In this document: in pieces, positions 55,109-62,661 of the stretch
How the letters are laid out: each line of letters starts with the position of its first letter
How positions within the stretch are numbered: position 1 is the first letter of the stretch
NCBI GenBank assembly: GCA_017512425.1
Contig: JAFWGI010000012.1
Span: forward strand, 186,001-250,000
Length of the DNA stretch: 64,000 bases
Reading direction: 5' to 3'
From: Hyphomicrobium sp.
GTDB taxonomy: Bacteria > Pseudomonadota > Alphaproteobacteria > Rhizobiales > Hyphomicrobiaceae
The notes under the pieces: generated by a model
Seen by the model: only the letters and a program-made list of their open reading frames with translations
Told to the model about the DNA's origin: nothing
Database searches by the model: none
Made by a program: the position numbers and the translations under genes

Positions 55109-55726
55109 ATGACCAAGCGCATTCGCGCCAAGCATAAGATTGACCGCCGTCTTGGCGAGAATATCTGGGGCCGTCCGAAGAGCCCGCTCAATCGCCGCGA
55201 GAGCCGTCCGGGCCAGCACGGCGAGCGCCGCGTCGGTAAGACGTCCGACTTCGGCCAGCAGTTGAAAGCCAAGCAGAAGCTGAAAGGCTACTACGCCTCG
55301 ATTTCCGAGCGCCAGTTCCGCACGATCTATGCCGAAGCCTCGTCGATGAAGGGTTCAACGTCCGAGCATCTGATCGGCCTTCTTGAACGCCGCCTCGACG
55401 CGCTCGTCTACCGTGCTAAGTTCGTTCCGACCGTATTCGCCGCGCGCCAGTTCGTGTCGCACGGACACGTCTCGGTCAACGGTCAGCGCGTAACGATCCC
55501 GAGCTATCGCGTCAAAGTCGGCGACGTTATCGAAGTGCGCGAGAAGGCGAAGCAGCTTGCACTCGTTCTCGAAGCCATCAAGAGCTCCGAGCGCGATCTG
55601 CCGGACTACGTCAACGCCGACCACAACAAGATGACGGCATCGCTGACGCGCATCCCGGCGCTCGCTGACGTGCCGTATCCAGTTCAAATGGAACCGAACC
55701 TGGTCGTCGAATTCTACTCGCGCTAA
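55109..55726 (+). CDS. rpsD: Small ribosomal subunit protein S4
   Basis: The 205-residue S4 organises 16S rRNA early in 30S assembly. It begins [20 protein letters not shown] and contains the S4 RNA-binding domain [34 protein letters not shown] (read in parts) and VEFYSR at the end. Length and motifs are typical of alphaproteobacterial S4, which lacks the N-terminal zinc cysteines. GGAG lies eleven bases before the ATG, and a strong intrinsic terminator follows. Confidence 0.98.
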   Translation: MTKRIRAKHKIDRRLGENIWGRPKSPLNRRESRPGQHGERRVGKTSDFGQQLKAKQKLKGYYASISERQFRTIYAEASSMKGSTSEHLIGLLERRLDALVYRAKFVPTVFAARQFVSHGHVSVNGQRVTIPSYRVKVGDVIEVREKAKQLALVLEAIKSSERDLPDYVNADHNKMTASLTRIPALADVPYPVQMEPNLVVEFYSR

Positions 55727-55747
55727 TCGGTGCGCAGGTTTCAATTT

Positions 55748-55784
55748 AAAAGGGGCTGGCACGTTGGTGCCGGCCCCTTTTTTT
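55748..55784 (+). terminator. Strong intrinsic terminator after rpsD
   Basis: A 15-base stem, AAAAGGGGCTGGCAC / GTGCCGGCCCCTTTT with one G-T pair, has a GTTG loop and seven T at 55778-55784. Because A-rich and T-rich arms flank it, it could also work on the opposite strand. Confidence 0.96.
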
Positions 55785-55842
55785 ACCCGCTTGGCCCAGC
55801 GACTGATCAGAGCAGGCGTGTACACGCTGCAGCCGATCTCGA

Positions 55843-56925
55843 TCAAGCCGCTCTGCTGCGCTTTGCTTGCGGTGCAATAGAGAGGGCTGGCCCACCTCCC
55901 TTTGCACGTCTGCGGCGCTCCGGCGGGCTTGCGTTTGCCCAGCCGTAGGCAAGCATCGTCATCAGCGCGCTGGCCGCGAAGAAGTAGACGCCGGGTAATA
56001 CGCGAGCCTCGGTGTAGCCCGAAGAATTGACGTAAAAAATCATGAGGGCCAGCACCATGACATCGGTCATTGAATAACGCCCAAGCCACTCCATCGTCGC
56101 AATTGATTTGGTGCGAAACTCAGCCGACATGTCGTGCGACGTGATGAGCGTTAGCAAGTAGAACAGCTTCAGGAACGGAAAGAAAATCGACACAGCAAAA
56201 ACGACAGCGCAGAGGAAGAACTCGTCGTTCTCGAAGAGCGCGTAGATGATCGTCAGGATCGAGTGCTCGTTCGTCCAGACGTAAACGGTCGTGAAGCGGA
56301 TCGTCGGCATGATGATGCCGAGCGCGAAAAACACGGTTGCGAGGATGATCAGGAAGCTCAGCGCAAACGTGCGAATGCCGCTGCGCGGCGACGGTCCATT
56401 GCTCGTGTCCGGTTGCGGCAGAACCGGTGTGATCTCAGGCGCCGCCGCCATGCCATCGGTGCGGATCCACGCATATGATAAGATCATCAGCAACACGGCG
56501 GCGGTGAAGAAATAGACGCCGTTGAGGCTGGCCGCGTCATAGACGCCCTGGCTTTTGACGAAGAAAATCGTCAGCGCCAATACGAGCACGTCGTGCATCG
56601 ACCATTTGCCGAGCCATTCGAGGGCGCGAAGGCGCTTGTGCTGGCGCACGATCTCGGCCGGCGGCAACGTCGAGACGAGCAGCAGGTAAAGCAGCTTTGT
56701 GATCGGCAGCAGAACAGAGAATACGAGAACCACGCCGCCAAGGAACGTCTGTCCGTCGCGCAGAAGCACGCTGACCGTCGATATCAGCGAATGCTCGGTT
56801 TCCCAGAAGGCGAACTGTGTCAGCTTCAAAATCGGCAGCGTAATGCCGAGAGCTAGGCAGACGCTTGCCGCCAAAATGGTGAGGCTCAGGAAGAACCGCC
56901 GGCTGCGCTGGTACATTGCCGTCAT
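55843..56925 (-). CDS. Paraquat-inducible protein A-like membrane protein
   Basis: A 360-residue protein with two tandem PqiA modules, each with four membrane helices. Module 1 has LPITKLLYLLLV, LEWLGKWSMHDVLVLALTIFF and GVYFFTAAVLL. Module 2 repeats these as FFPFLKLFYLLTLI, MEWLGRYSMTDVMVLALMIFY and GVYFFAASALM. PqiA-type proteins work with MCE proteins such as PqiB in lipid transport across the envelope. No pqiB or pqiC is nearby, and the cysteine motifs of E. coli PqiA are absent. Confidence 0.88.
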   Translation of the reverse strand: MTAMYQRSRRFFLSLTILAASVCLALGITLPILKLTQFAFWETEHSLISTVSVLLRDGQTFLGGVVLVFSVLLPITKLLYLLLVSTLPPAEIVRQHKRLRALEWLGKWSMHDVLVLALTIFFVKSQGVYDAASLNGVYFFTAAVLLMILSYAWIRTDGMAAAPEITPVLPQPDTSNGPSPRSGIRTFALSFLIILATVFFALGIIMPTIRFTTVYVWTNEHSILTIIYALFENDEFFLCAVVFAVSIFFPFLKLFYLLTLITSHDMSAEFRTKSIATMEWLGRYSMTDVMVLALMIFYVNSSGYTEARVLPGVYFFAASALMTMLAYGWANASPPERRRRAKGGGPALSIAPQAKRSRAA

Positions 56926-57084
56926 TACAATGCTTTTCCCGTCGCTGCGGCCGACGTTGCAGAGCGTTTCACATCTGCGGGCGTATCATCACGCCCGTCA
57001 ATTCAAGCACCATCCCGTTCGGGCAAAATAAGGGCGGGATGCCGGAACATCCCGCCGATAGTTTCAGCGCACCTGTTAGTGCCC

Positions 57085-57429
57085 TCAGCCGTGATGATGA
57101 GTATGCGGAATGCCCTTCTGGCAAATCAGATCGTGCAATTCGCCGGCCTGGAACATTTCGCGCATGATATCGCATCCACCGACAAATTCGCCTTTGACGT
57201 AAAGCTGCGGAATAGTTGGCCAATTCGAAAATGCCTTGATGCCATCACGAATTCCCATGTCATCCAGGACGTTGACGTCTTTGAACTGCACGCCGAGGTG
57301 GTCGAGAATTTTGGCGGCGGTCGCGGAAAATCCGCACTGCGGAAACTGCCGCGTCCCCTTCATGAAGAGCACGATATCGTTGTCTGCGATGGTTTTGGCG
57401 ATCAGGGCTTGGGTTGCGTCGGCGGACAT
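57085..57429 (-). CDS. grxD: Monothiol glutaredoxin (Grx4 type)
   Basis: The 114-residue protein has the monothiol CGFS site in [19 protein letters not shown], plus the glutathione-binding [19 protein letters not shown]. Grx4 proteins carry a bridging 2Fe-2S cluster with BolA. ATG 57429 is called because AAGGAG precedes it; upstream in-frame codons are not conserved. The C-terminus ends in a His-rich HTHHHG. It is downstream of bolA on the same strand, with 92 bases between them. Confidence 0.96.
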   Translation of the reverse strand: MSADATQALIAKTIADNDIVLFMKGTRQFPQCGFSATAAKILDHLGVQFKDVNVLDDMGIRDGIKAFSNWPTIPQLYVKGEFVGGCDIMREMFQAGELHDLICQKGIPHTHHHG

Positions 57430-57521
57430 GGGGCGTGCTCCTTGAATTGCGTCTGGGCTGGGCATGTTAGGGACGTGGCCCAAGCGGCTTGCGTCAGATG
57501 TGGTGCAGCCGGTGGCTTCCG

Positions 57522-57758
57522 TCAATCGGACGGAATGGCCGTCGTCAGCTGCAGCGCGTGCAACACGCCGCCCATGCGGCCGCCGAGCGCCTCATAGATC
57601 ATCTGGTGCTGCTGCACCCGGCTTTTGCCTTTGAAGGCCTGCGTTACGACGTGTGCCGCCCAGTGGTCGTTGTCGCCTGCAAGGTCGGTCAGGGTGACTG
57701 TCGCGTCGGGGAACTTGGCTTTGATCATGCGCTCGATTTCGGGGCCAGGCATCGGCAT
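57522..57758 (-). CDS. bolA: BolA family protein
   Basis: A 78-residue BolA-like protein with [31 protein letters not shown] (read in parts), the [16 protein letters not shown] segment and the conserved His and Gln positions used with Grx4 to bind a 2Fe-2S cluster. ATG 57758 gives the normal length. Together with grxD it forms the usual BolA-Grx4 iron-sulfur pair. In many alphaproteobacteria purL directly precedes this pair; here purL is about 5.9 kb away. Confidence 0.94.
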   Translation of the reverse strand: MPMPGPEIERMIKAKFPDATVTLTDLAGDNDHWAAHVVTQAFKGKSRVQQHQMIYEALGGRMGGVLHALQLTTAIPSD

Positions 57759-57950
57759 TGACGTAACTCCGGTCGTGTCTGTGCGTAGGCGATGATATCC
57801 GCCCAACGATCAGCGATTGCAAGGCCTGCAATCAGTCGCTCTTATGGATTTGTCACGCGATCGCGATTGGACGTTATCGAACCGATTTACTACATTAACG
57901 GTTACGTGGAGAGCAATGCTCCCGCAAACATATGATGGAGGATACACATC

Positions 57951-58040
57951 ATGAAGATCTGGACCAAACCCGCCGTTCGCGAGCAGGAAGTCGGCCTCGA
58001 AGTGACGTCGTACCTGCCTGCCGAAATCGACCTCATCTAA
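57951..58040 (+). CDS. pqqA: Pyrroloquinoline quinone precursor peptide PqqA
   Basis: A 29-residue peptide starting at ATG 57951 with GGAGGA (57937-57942) eight bases upstream. It ends EIDLI and contains GLEVTSYLPAEID, with Glu17 and Tyr21 in the invariant E-x3-Y spacing that PqqE joins to build PQQ. The EVTSY and AEID segments match the methylotroph form of PqqA. No pqqB-E is in the window. A weak promoter (TTGGAC 57867 and TACATT 57891) with an AACCG/CGGTT inverted repeat precedes it, and an intrinsic terminator follows, so it is its own transcript. PQQ serves methanol dehydrogenase. Confidence 0.9.
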   Translation: MKIWTKPAVREQEVGLEVTSYLPAEIDLI

Positions 58041-58078
58041 CACGTCGCGACGATTTGGCCGGCTCAGCCGGTCAGTAG

Positions 58079-58108
58079 AGCCGGGTGCAAAGGCGCGCCC
58101 GGCTTTTT
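58079..58108 (+). terminator. Intrinsic terminator after pqqA
   Basis: Stem AGCCGGGTGC (58079-58088) / GCGCCCGGCT (58095-58104), with one G-T pair, a 6-base loop and five T (58104-58108). It closes the short pqqA transcript. Confidence 0.88.
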
Positions 58109-58211
58109 CGTGTCGGCAAAGCACCATTATGCGCAGGATTTTTCTGCGCTGCCATACTCTTAGCGTTCATTTTGCGATAGACAGTCGTCAAACGCATTTT
58201 TGAGGCTTTCG

Positions 58212-58892
58212 ATGTTGCAGCGCTCGCTTTTCATTTCCGGTCTATTTGGCGTCGCAGCTCTGTCGACCGGTGCCGCGGTCTGGCAGTCGCTGGAGACGAA
58301 CTTGCGCGAAGAGCAGCTATCCGAGGCGTCGCAGCTTTTGACGGCGGCACGCAACGAAGCCCGGACGTTCAAGGATAAGGCACAACTCGCCGAGCGCCGG
58401 GTGCGCGCGCTTGAGGCGGCGAAACAAGCCGCCGTTAGAGACGCAGCGACCAACGGCGACGCAAAACTGCGTGCCGAACTCGCCGCTGCAAAACAACAGC
58501 TTTCAGCGACTGAAACGGCGATGCGGGAAACGGAAGACCGCCTCGCCGAAGAAATTGCCGACCACGCCGAATTGAAGGCCAAGGCGCAAGAACTGATGGA
58601 CGAAGTGGCGGCCGCCAGCCGCGCCAATTCGACTGCTGACGCTAAAGCTGCGACGGATGCTCCGTCGGCTGCCAAATCCGCGACAGCAACCGAACAATCA
58701 ACCACTTCCGGAGCAACGGGTTCGCTGCCTGACGACGCTCAGCCAACAGACGCGGCCGCACCGGCCATAGCCGAAAAGCCAGCGACCGATGACAAGCGCG
58801 CTGCCATGAAGAAATCGCCGCCGCGCCGTTCCGCCAAACCGGCGATCAAGGCCGTCGAGCCACTCGGCGGCACGTTCGATCCGATGCTCTAG
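58212..58892 (+). CDS. Membrane-anchored coiled-coil protein
   Basis: About 226 residues. An N-terminal membrane helix (FISGLFGVAALSTGAAVW) is followed by a long heptad-like coiled coil (about 30-140, rich in Glu, Lys, Ala and Leu) and a Ser/Thr/Ala-rich disordered tail ending in basic KKSPPRRSAKPAIK. ATG 58212 is favoured over a TTG four codons earlier. It probably sits in the inner membrane with the coil in the periplasm. No family recognised; the layout resembles envelope spacers or scaffold proteins. Confidence 0.75.
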   Translation: MLQRSLFISGLFGVAALSTGAAVWQSLETNLREEQLSEASQLLTAARNEARTFKDKAQLAERRVRALEAAKQAAVRDAATNGDAKLRAELAAAKQQLSATETAMRETEDRLAEEIADHAELKAKAQELMDEVAAASRANSTADAKAATDAPSAAKSATATEQSTTSGATGSLPDDAQPTDAAAPAIAEKPATDDKRAAMKKSPPRRSAKPAIKAVEPLGGTFDPML

Positions 58893-58925
58893 GCGAAAGC
58901 GGTAGGAACTCGACCGCGAGCGCAC

Positions 58926-59693
58926 TTAGCGCTCGCAATCGAACTTCACTTTGACCCACGGCAGATCGAGCTTGCACTTGCCCGAGGCCGTGCGCGTCAG
59001 CACCTTGTCGAGATCGAGATCACCGATTTTAAGACGCTGGCCGCCGCTGCGTTCGCCGGGTTCTTCGCCGCTTTCAACTGTCGTGTCCGGCTTGGCTGCT
59101 GGTCCTGCATCATCCGGCGCAGGATTGGTAGGTTCGACATTCGCTGTTTCGGTCTTCGTTTGATCCGGTGTGGTCGCGACGGCCTTCGGCTGCTCAGCAA
59201 GTTTCTCAGTCGCCGCGACGACGGGTGCCGTCTTGACCGGCGCGGCGGCTGCTTCGGACGCGGCAGGTGCTTTGGCGTCCACGCTATCGCACCGCTTTAA
59301 ATCAGCAGGCGCTTGCGTCCAGATCATCGTACGCGAAAACAATTTCGTGCCGGCATAGCCGACGACGCGCAGCGTGCCATTCGGCATCGGCTTTAATTCG
59401 ACGTCGTAGTTTTTGCGTTTCTCAGGCGAATAGATCCAACCGTTGTCCCAACGGCCGCCACTGACGGGTTTGGCATCACCGATAATCTGCTTGCCGCATC
59501 CTTTGGTGTCGTCGGCGCTTTTAACCGCGACGACATATCCGCAAAGGCCGTTGCCGCACGGCTTGATCTCGATGGCGCCACGACCGGTATCATCGAGCCA
59601 TACGCCGGTCGGGTCCGTGCCCGCGGCATTCGCAGATGATGTGCACGAAAGCGCTGCACCGAAAGCCGCGGCAATTAAGACAGACTGTTTCAT
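58926..59693 (-). CDS. Secreted DUF2147 domain protein
   Basis: A 255-residue protein with a signal peptide (SVLIAAAFGAALSCTSSANA). A DUF2147 domain follows (about 24-130), marked by DPTGVWLDDTGRGAIEI, LCGYVVAVK, GRWDNGWIYSPEKRKNYDVEL and LRVVGYAGTKLFSRTMIW. The second half is a Pro/Ala/Thr-rich linker and a short C-terminal cysteine-containing segment (KCKLDLPW and FDCER). ATG 59693 follows GAGGAG (complement of 59704-59709). DUF2147 function is unknown; related outer-membrane-associated lipocalin-like roles are speculative. Confidence 0.85.
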   Translation of the reverse strand: MKQSVLIAAAFGAALSCTSSANAAGTDPTGVWLDDTGRGAIEIKPCGNGLCGYVVAVKSADDTKGCGKQIIGDAKPVSGGRWDNGWIYSPEKRKNYDVELKPMPNGTLRVVGYAGTKLFSRTMIWTQAPADLKRCDSVDAKAPAASEAAAAPVKTAPVVAATEKLAEQPKAVATTPDQTKTETANVEPTNPAPDDAGPAAKPDTTVESGEEPGERSGGQRLKIGDLDLDKVLTRTASGKCKLDLPWVKVKFDCER

Positions 59694-59992
59694 CTCGAAA
59701 TTTCTCCTCATACGATTGTTCCGAGCATCAATGACAACGAATGCCCACAACGGCAGTTCCCTTTGGAACAGGCGCGGGACGATATGCAGCGGCACGTGTC
59801 AGAGTTCGTCGCGCCTAGCCGCCAATTGGTTCAATGGCAGAATTATTTTTTGGATTTGTTTGAAAGCTTGTAACGAAAGCCGCCGATTTACGAATTCAAT
59901 TGCGTGACCCGCACCGAACCGAAGCGTTTCGAGGCGTGGTCCTGAAACATCGATTAACGCATTTCGAAATTCATAAATCCAAGGAGAACGCT

Positions 59993-60292
59993 ATGAAGGC
60001 ATCACTTCTGGCAGCGATGGCGCTTGCCCTGAGCACAACGTTTGCAGTGGCCGCTGAAGATTCAAGTCTCGCAGCGAAAGCGATGAAAGATTTGCCCGGC
60101 ACGAAGGGCGGCACTACGGCCGATCCAACCGCAAAGCCGATGTCGGGATCGCTGTCGGAAAAGGCGATGCAGGATCAGCCAGGCGTTAATAGCGATAGGT
60201 CGGGCAAGACAGCCAATCCGACAGCAAAGCCAGAGTCCGGTTCACTCTCCGAAAAAGCGATGAAGGACAATCCGGGCGTCAGCGCACATTGA
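59993..60292 (+). CDS. Small secreted repeat protein
   Basis: A 99-residue protein with a signal peptide (MKASLLAAMALALSTTFAVA, cleavage AVA-AE). The mature part is an imperfect repeat of about 28-32 residues, present two and a half times, with units like SLSEKAM-x-D-x-PG then TA-x-PTAKP-x-SG. It is polar, lacks Cys and aromatics, and should be disordered. ATG 59993 follows AAGGAG (59981-59986). Hypothetical proteins with this unit occur in Rhizobiales, to my recollection, but no role is known. Confidence 0.8.
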   Translation: MKASLLAAMALALSTTFAVAAEDSSLAAKAMKDLPGTKGGTTADPTAKPMSGSLSEKAMQDQPGVNSDRSGKTANPTAKPESGSLSEKAMKDNPGVSAH

Positions 60293-60362
60293 TTGCGCTT
60301 GCGTGAAAGCGGCGCGAGAGTGAATGCTCCGCGCCGCATCCGTTTCATTGCAAGAATTGGTC

Positions 60363-60722
60363 TCACACGATGTCGAGCAACTCGACATCGAACAGCAGCG
60401 TGGCGTTCGGCGGAATAACGCCGCCGGCGCCACGTGCGCCGTATCCGAGGTTGGCCGGGATGATCAGCGTGCGCTTGCCGCCGACTTTCATCGACGCAAT
60501 GCCTTCGTCCCAACCCTTGATGACTTGGCCGACTCCGATCGTGAATTCGAAGGGATCGCCGCGATCGACGGAGGAATCGAACTTCGCCCCCTTTGCGCCG
60601 TCCTTATAGAGCCAGCCCGTGTAATGCATTACGCATGTCTCTCCGGTCTTCGGAGACGCGCCGGTGCCTTCGTTGGTATCGATGATCTGCAGGCCCGATG
60701 CGGTGGTCGTGGTCATTGTCAT
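60363..60722 (-). CDS. FKBP-type peptidyl-prolyl isomerase, cytoplasmic form
   Basis: A 119-residue single FKBP domain without a signal peptide. FK506-binding-pocket segments are visible: [35 protein letters not shown] and IPPNATLLFDVELL. It catalyses proline isomerisation in the cytoplasm. It is the downstream member of a tandem pair with 24 bases between them, and about two thirds of residues match its neighbour. Confidence 0.94.
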   Translation of the reverse strand: MTMTTTTASGLQIIDTNEGTGASPKTGETCVMHYTGWLYKDGAKGAKFDSSVDRGDPFEFTIGVGQVIKGWDEGIASMKVGGKRTLIIPANLGYGARGAGGVIPPNATLLFDVELLDIV

Positions 60723-60746
60723 GTCCTTGTATGTTAGCGCGCTGGC

Positions 60747-61211
60747 TTAGCCGCCGCGGACACCGAGCAACTCGACATCGAAAATCAAAGTCGAGTTCGG
60801 CGGGATCGATGCACCGGCGCCGCTTGCGCCATAGCCGAGTTCCGGCGGAATGATCAGCGTGCGCTTGCCGCCGACTTTCATCGTCGACACGCCTTCATCC
60901 CAACCTGCGATCACCTGGCCGGTTCCGATGCGGAATTCGAATGGTTGGCCGCGGTCGACGGAGGAGTCGAACTTCGCGCCCTTTTTGCCGTCTTTGTACA
61001 GCCAGCCGGTATAGTGCATCACGCACGTCTGCCCGGTTTTGGGTTGTGCAAATTTGCCGACGACATTGTCGATGATCTGCAGGCCGCTGTCAGTCGTCGT
61101 GGCAGCGGGCTTGGCTGCACCTTCGGCCCAAACGGCGACCGGCGACGTGGCAGCGATCGTTAAGGCGCCGACGGCGGCGAGGAGCGTGCGATGAAAATTT
61201 GCGGCGCGCAT
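60747..61211 (-). CDS. FKBP-type peptidyl-prolyl isomerase, periplasmic form
   Basis: A 154-residue FKBP with a signal peptide ([20 protein letters not shown]) and a short linker before the catalytic domain. The domain shows [53 protein letters not shown] and [18 protein letters not shown] 61211 follows AGGAGA. It is a paralogue of the next gene, probably a periplasmic foldase, and the pair arose by local duplication with loss or gain of the signal peptide. Confidence 0.94.
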   Translation of the reverse strand: MRAANFHRTLLAAVGALTIAATSPVAVWAEGAAKPAATTTDSGLQIIDNVVGKFAQPKTGQTCVMHYTGWLYKDGKKGAKFDSSVDRGQPFEFRIGTGQVIAGWDEGVSTMKVGGKRTLIIPPELGYGASGAGASIPPNSTLIFDVELLGVRGG

Positions 61212-61426
61212 GGTGTCTCCTGAATTGCAATGGCGATCTCGCGCGGCTTGTTTAACGCATCTCGCGCGGGACGCAAATTCGAGGTTGCCATGCCAAATCG
61301 GCGCAGATTGCGGCCAATCGCGCATTTTGGGGATATGGCGCTCGCTCGTGCCACAATTTCGCGGCGAAGCGCATTGACAGCCGCCGCGATCCCTTGGACA
61401 ACGCGGGCAAACAGGAGGACGTCACC

Positions 61427-61549
61427 ATGCCGACTATGTCAAATTTGCGCCGCCGCAAAATTCAGGCGCGCCAACGCAAGATCGAAAACGCAACCAAGCG
61501 CGAAGCCAAGATCGCGAAGAAAGAGCACAACGCCAAGAAGGCCGGGTAA
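61427..61549 (+). CDS. Small basic protein, 40 residues
   Basis: A 40-residue, very basic peptide starting at ATG 61427 eight bases after AGGAGG (61413-61418) and ending before an intrinsic terminator. It has LRRRKIQARQRKIENATKR and KKEHNAKKAG, and about 45% of the residues are Lys or Arg. The strong ribosome site plus the matched terminator make a real gene likely. The composition suggests nucleic-acid or ribosome binding. I recall similar short hypothetical proteins in Rhizobiales but cannot name a family. Confidence 0.75.
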   Translation: MPTMSNLRRRKIQARQRKIENATKREAKIAKKEHNAKKAG

Positions 61550-61574
61550 TCACCGCTTCGAAAGTGCCTGAATT

Positions 61575-61611
61575 AAAAACGCTGGTGCGCGATGTGCGCC
61601 AGCGTTTTTTA
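61575..61611 (+). terminator. Intrinsic terminator
   Basis: AAAAACGCTGG (61575-61585) pairs with CCAGCGTTTTT (61599-61609), with a GC-rich inner loop, and the T-run continues to 61610. It ends the 40-residue basic-protein gene and, read on the minus strand, overlaps the end of the VWA gene. Confidence 0.9.
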
Positions 61612-62364
61612 TTTTGGCGCGCACAAAGGCGGGTGCGACTGGCGAGCGGCGACGCGCATTGCGCGCGGCGGCATGAATTCCGTGACGAACGGGCAGCCGA
61701 GCGTCTTGCGCAGCGCTTCGACGAGTTCTTGCTCGTTGGTCGCGCGGACGTATTCGCCGCCGGTTACATCGGCCATGCAGCGCGAGGTGAAGTAACCTTC
61801 GGTTTCGTGGCGATAGCCGATGACGTGGATCGTCAAATCTTTCGCCTGCTTCTTGAGTTGCGCCGCGAGCTTGCACGAATCGCCGCCGCAGGTTTCTTCG
61901 CCGTCGGTCAGCAACACGATGGTGCCGGGGCGGTTGCGGAAGTCTAAAACATCAGCCGCCTGCTTGACGGATGCGGTCAGCGGCGTGCGGCCGCGCGGAT
62001 CGATCTTGGCAACTTCGCCAAGCAGCGTCGCGGCGGCATCCGGCGTCGGCTTCAAGCGCAGTTCGATGGTGTTGCAGTCATTGTATTCGCCTTCGCCGTA
62101 GACGATGAGGCCGAGGCGGCGCAGATGCGCCACGTCGGGAATGACGCGTCCCATGGCGCGTTTGGCGCCGTCGATGCGCGGGACTTTGAGCGAGCGGTCC
62201 GTCGTGCCCATTGAGCCCGACGCGTCGAACACGATCATCGCGTCGTTGGCGCAGGATTGCGGATCGGCGGACTTGTCTTGGGCAAGCGCGTTCTGTGACG
62301 CCGCCGCGAGCACGAGGATCGCCGCACATAGTCCGGCGTAGCCGTATCTTATCGTCGCTCGCAT
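61609..62364 (-). CDS. Secreted von Willebrand factor A domain protein
   Basis: About 251 residues. A signal peptide (GLCAAILVLAAASQNALAQ) precedes a VWA domain with a complete MIDAS: D-x-S-x-S in IVFDASGSMG, Thr in PRGRTPLTASV and Asp in VLLTDGEETCGGDSC. Extra cysteines suggest disulfides in the periplasm. The ATG giving MRATIRYG is preferred over the GTG seven codons earlier. VWA proteins mediate metal-dependent protein binding; the partner is unknown. It ends at the terminator shared with the basic-protein gene. Confidence 0.9.
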   Translation of the reverse strand: MRATIRYGYAGLCAAILVLAAASQNALAQDKSADPQSCANDAMIVFDASGSMGTTDRSLKVPRIDGAKRAMGRVIPDVAHLRRLGLIVYGEGEYNDCNTIELRLKPTPDAAATLLGEVAKIDPRGRTPLTASVKQAADVLDFRNRPGTIVLLTDGEETCGGDSCKLAAQLKKQAKDLTIHVIGYRHETEGYFTSRCMADVTGGEYVRATNEQELVEALRKTLGCPFVTEFMPPRAMRVAARQSHPPLCAPK

Positions 62365-62539
62365 CGTCGAGACGTCCCCTGTCACAGCGAGCGCGACACT
62401 AGTTCTGCATCAAAGGGCTTTGAAGGTGGTGCGGAAATATCGGGAAGTTGTCCCGCGCATGCTCAGGTCTTTGAAGCGCGGTCGTTACGTTCGCTTGCCC
62501 TTTCAACGCTGCGGTTCGCGCGTCTAACGCGCCACCATA

Positions 62540-62661
62540 AAGTCAGCTCGGACTGAGCCGGCAGCGAGGACATTGTTAAGTTATTGATTTGATTGTTGTT
62601 GTGCGATGTGCTATCGATAATCTTACAAAATCACACAACTGTATATAAATCAAAAAGTTAG
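62540..62661. other. AT-rich upstream region of the nucleotidyltransferase gene
   Basis: This stretch is far richer in A and T than the rest of the window, with segments such as GTTATTGATTTGATTG and TATATAAATCAAAAAG. It directly precedes the gene at 62662, whose codons are also less GC-biased, suggesting that both came by transfer. TGTATATAA near 62641 could be the -10 element. No repeat ends or integrase were found. Confidence 0.6.
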
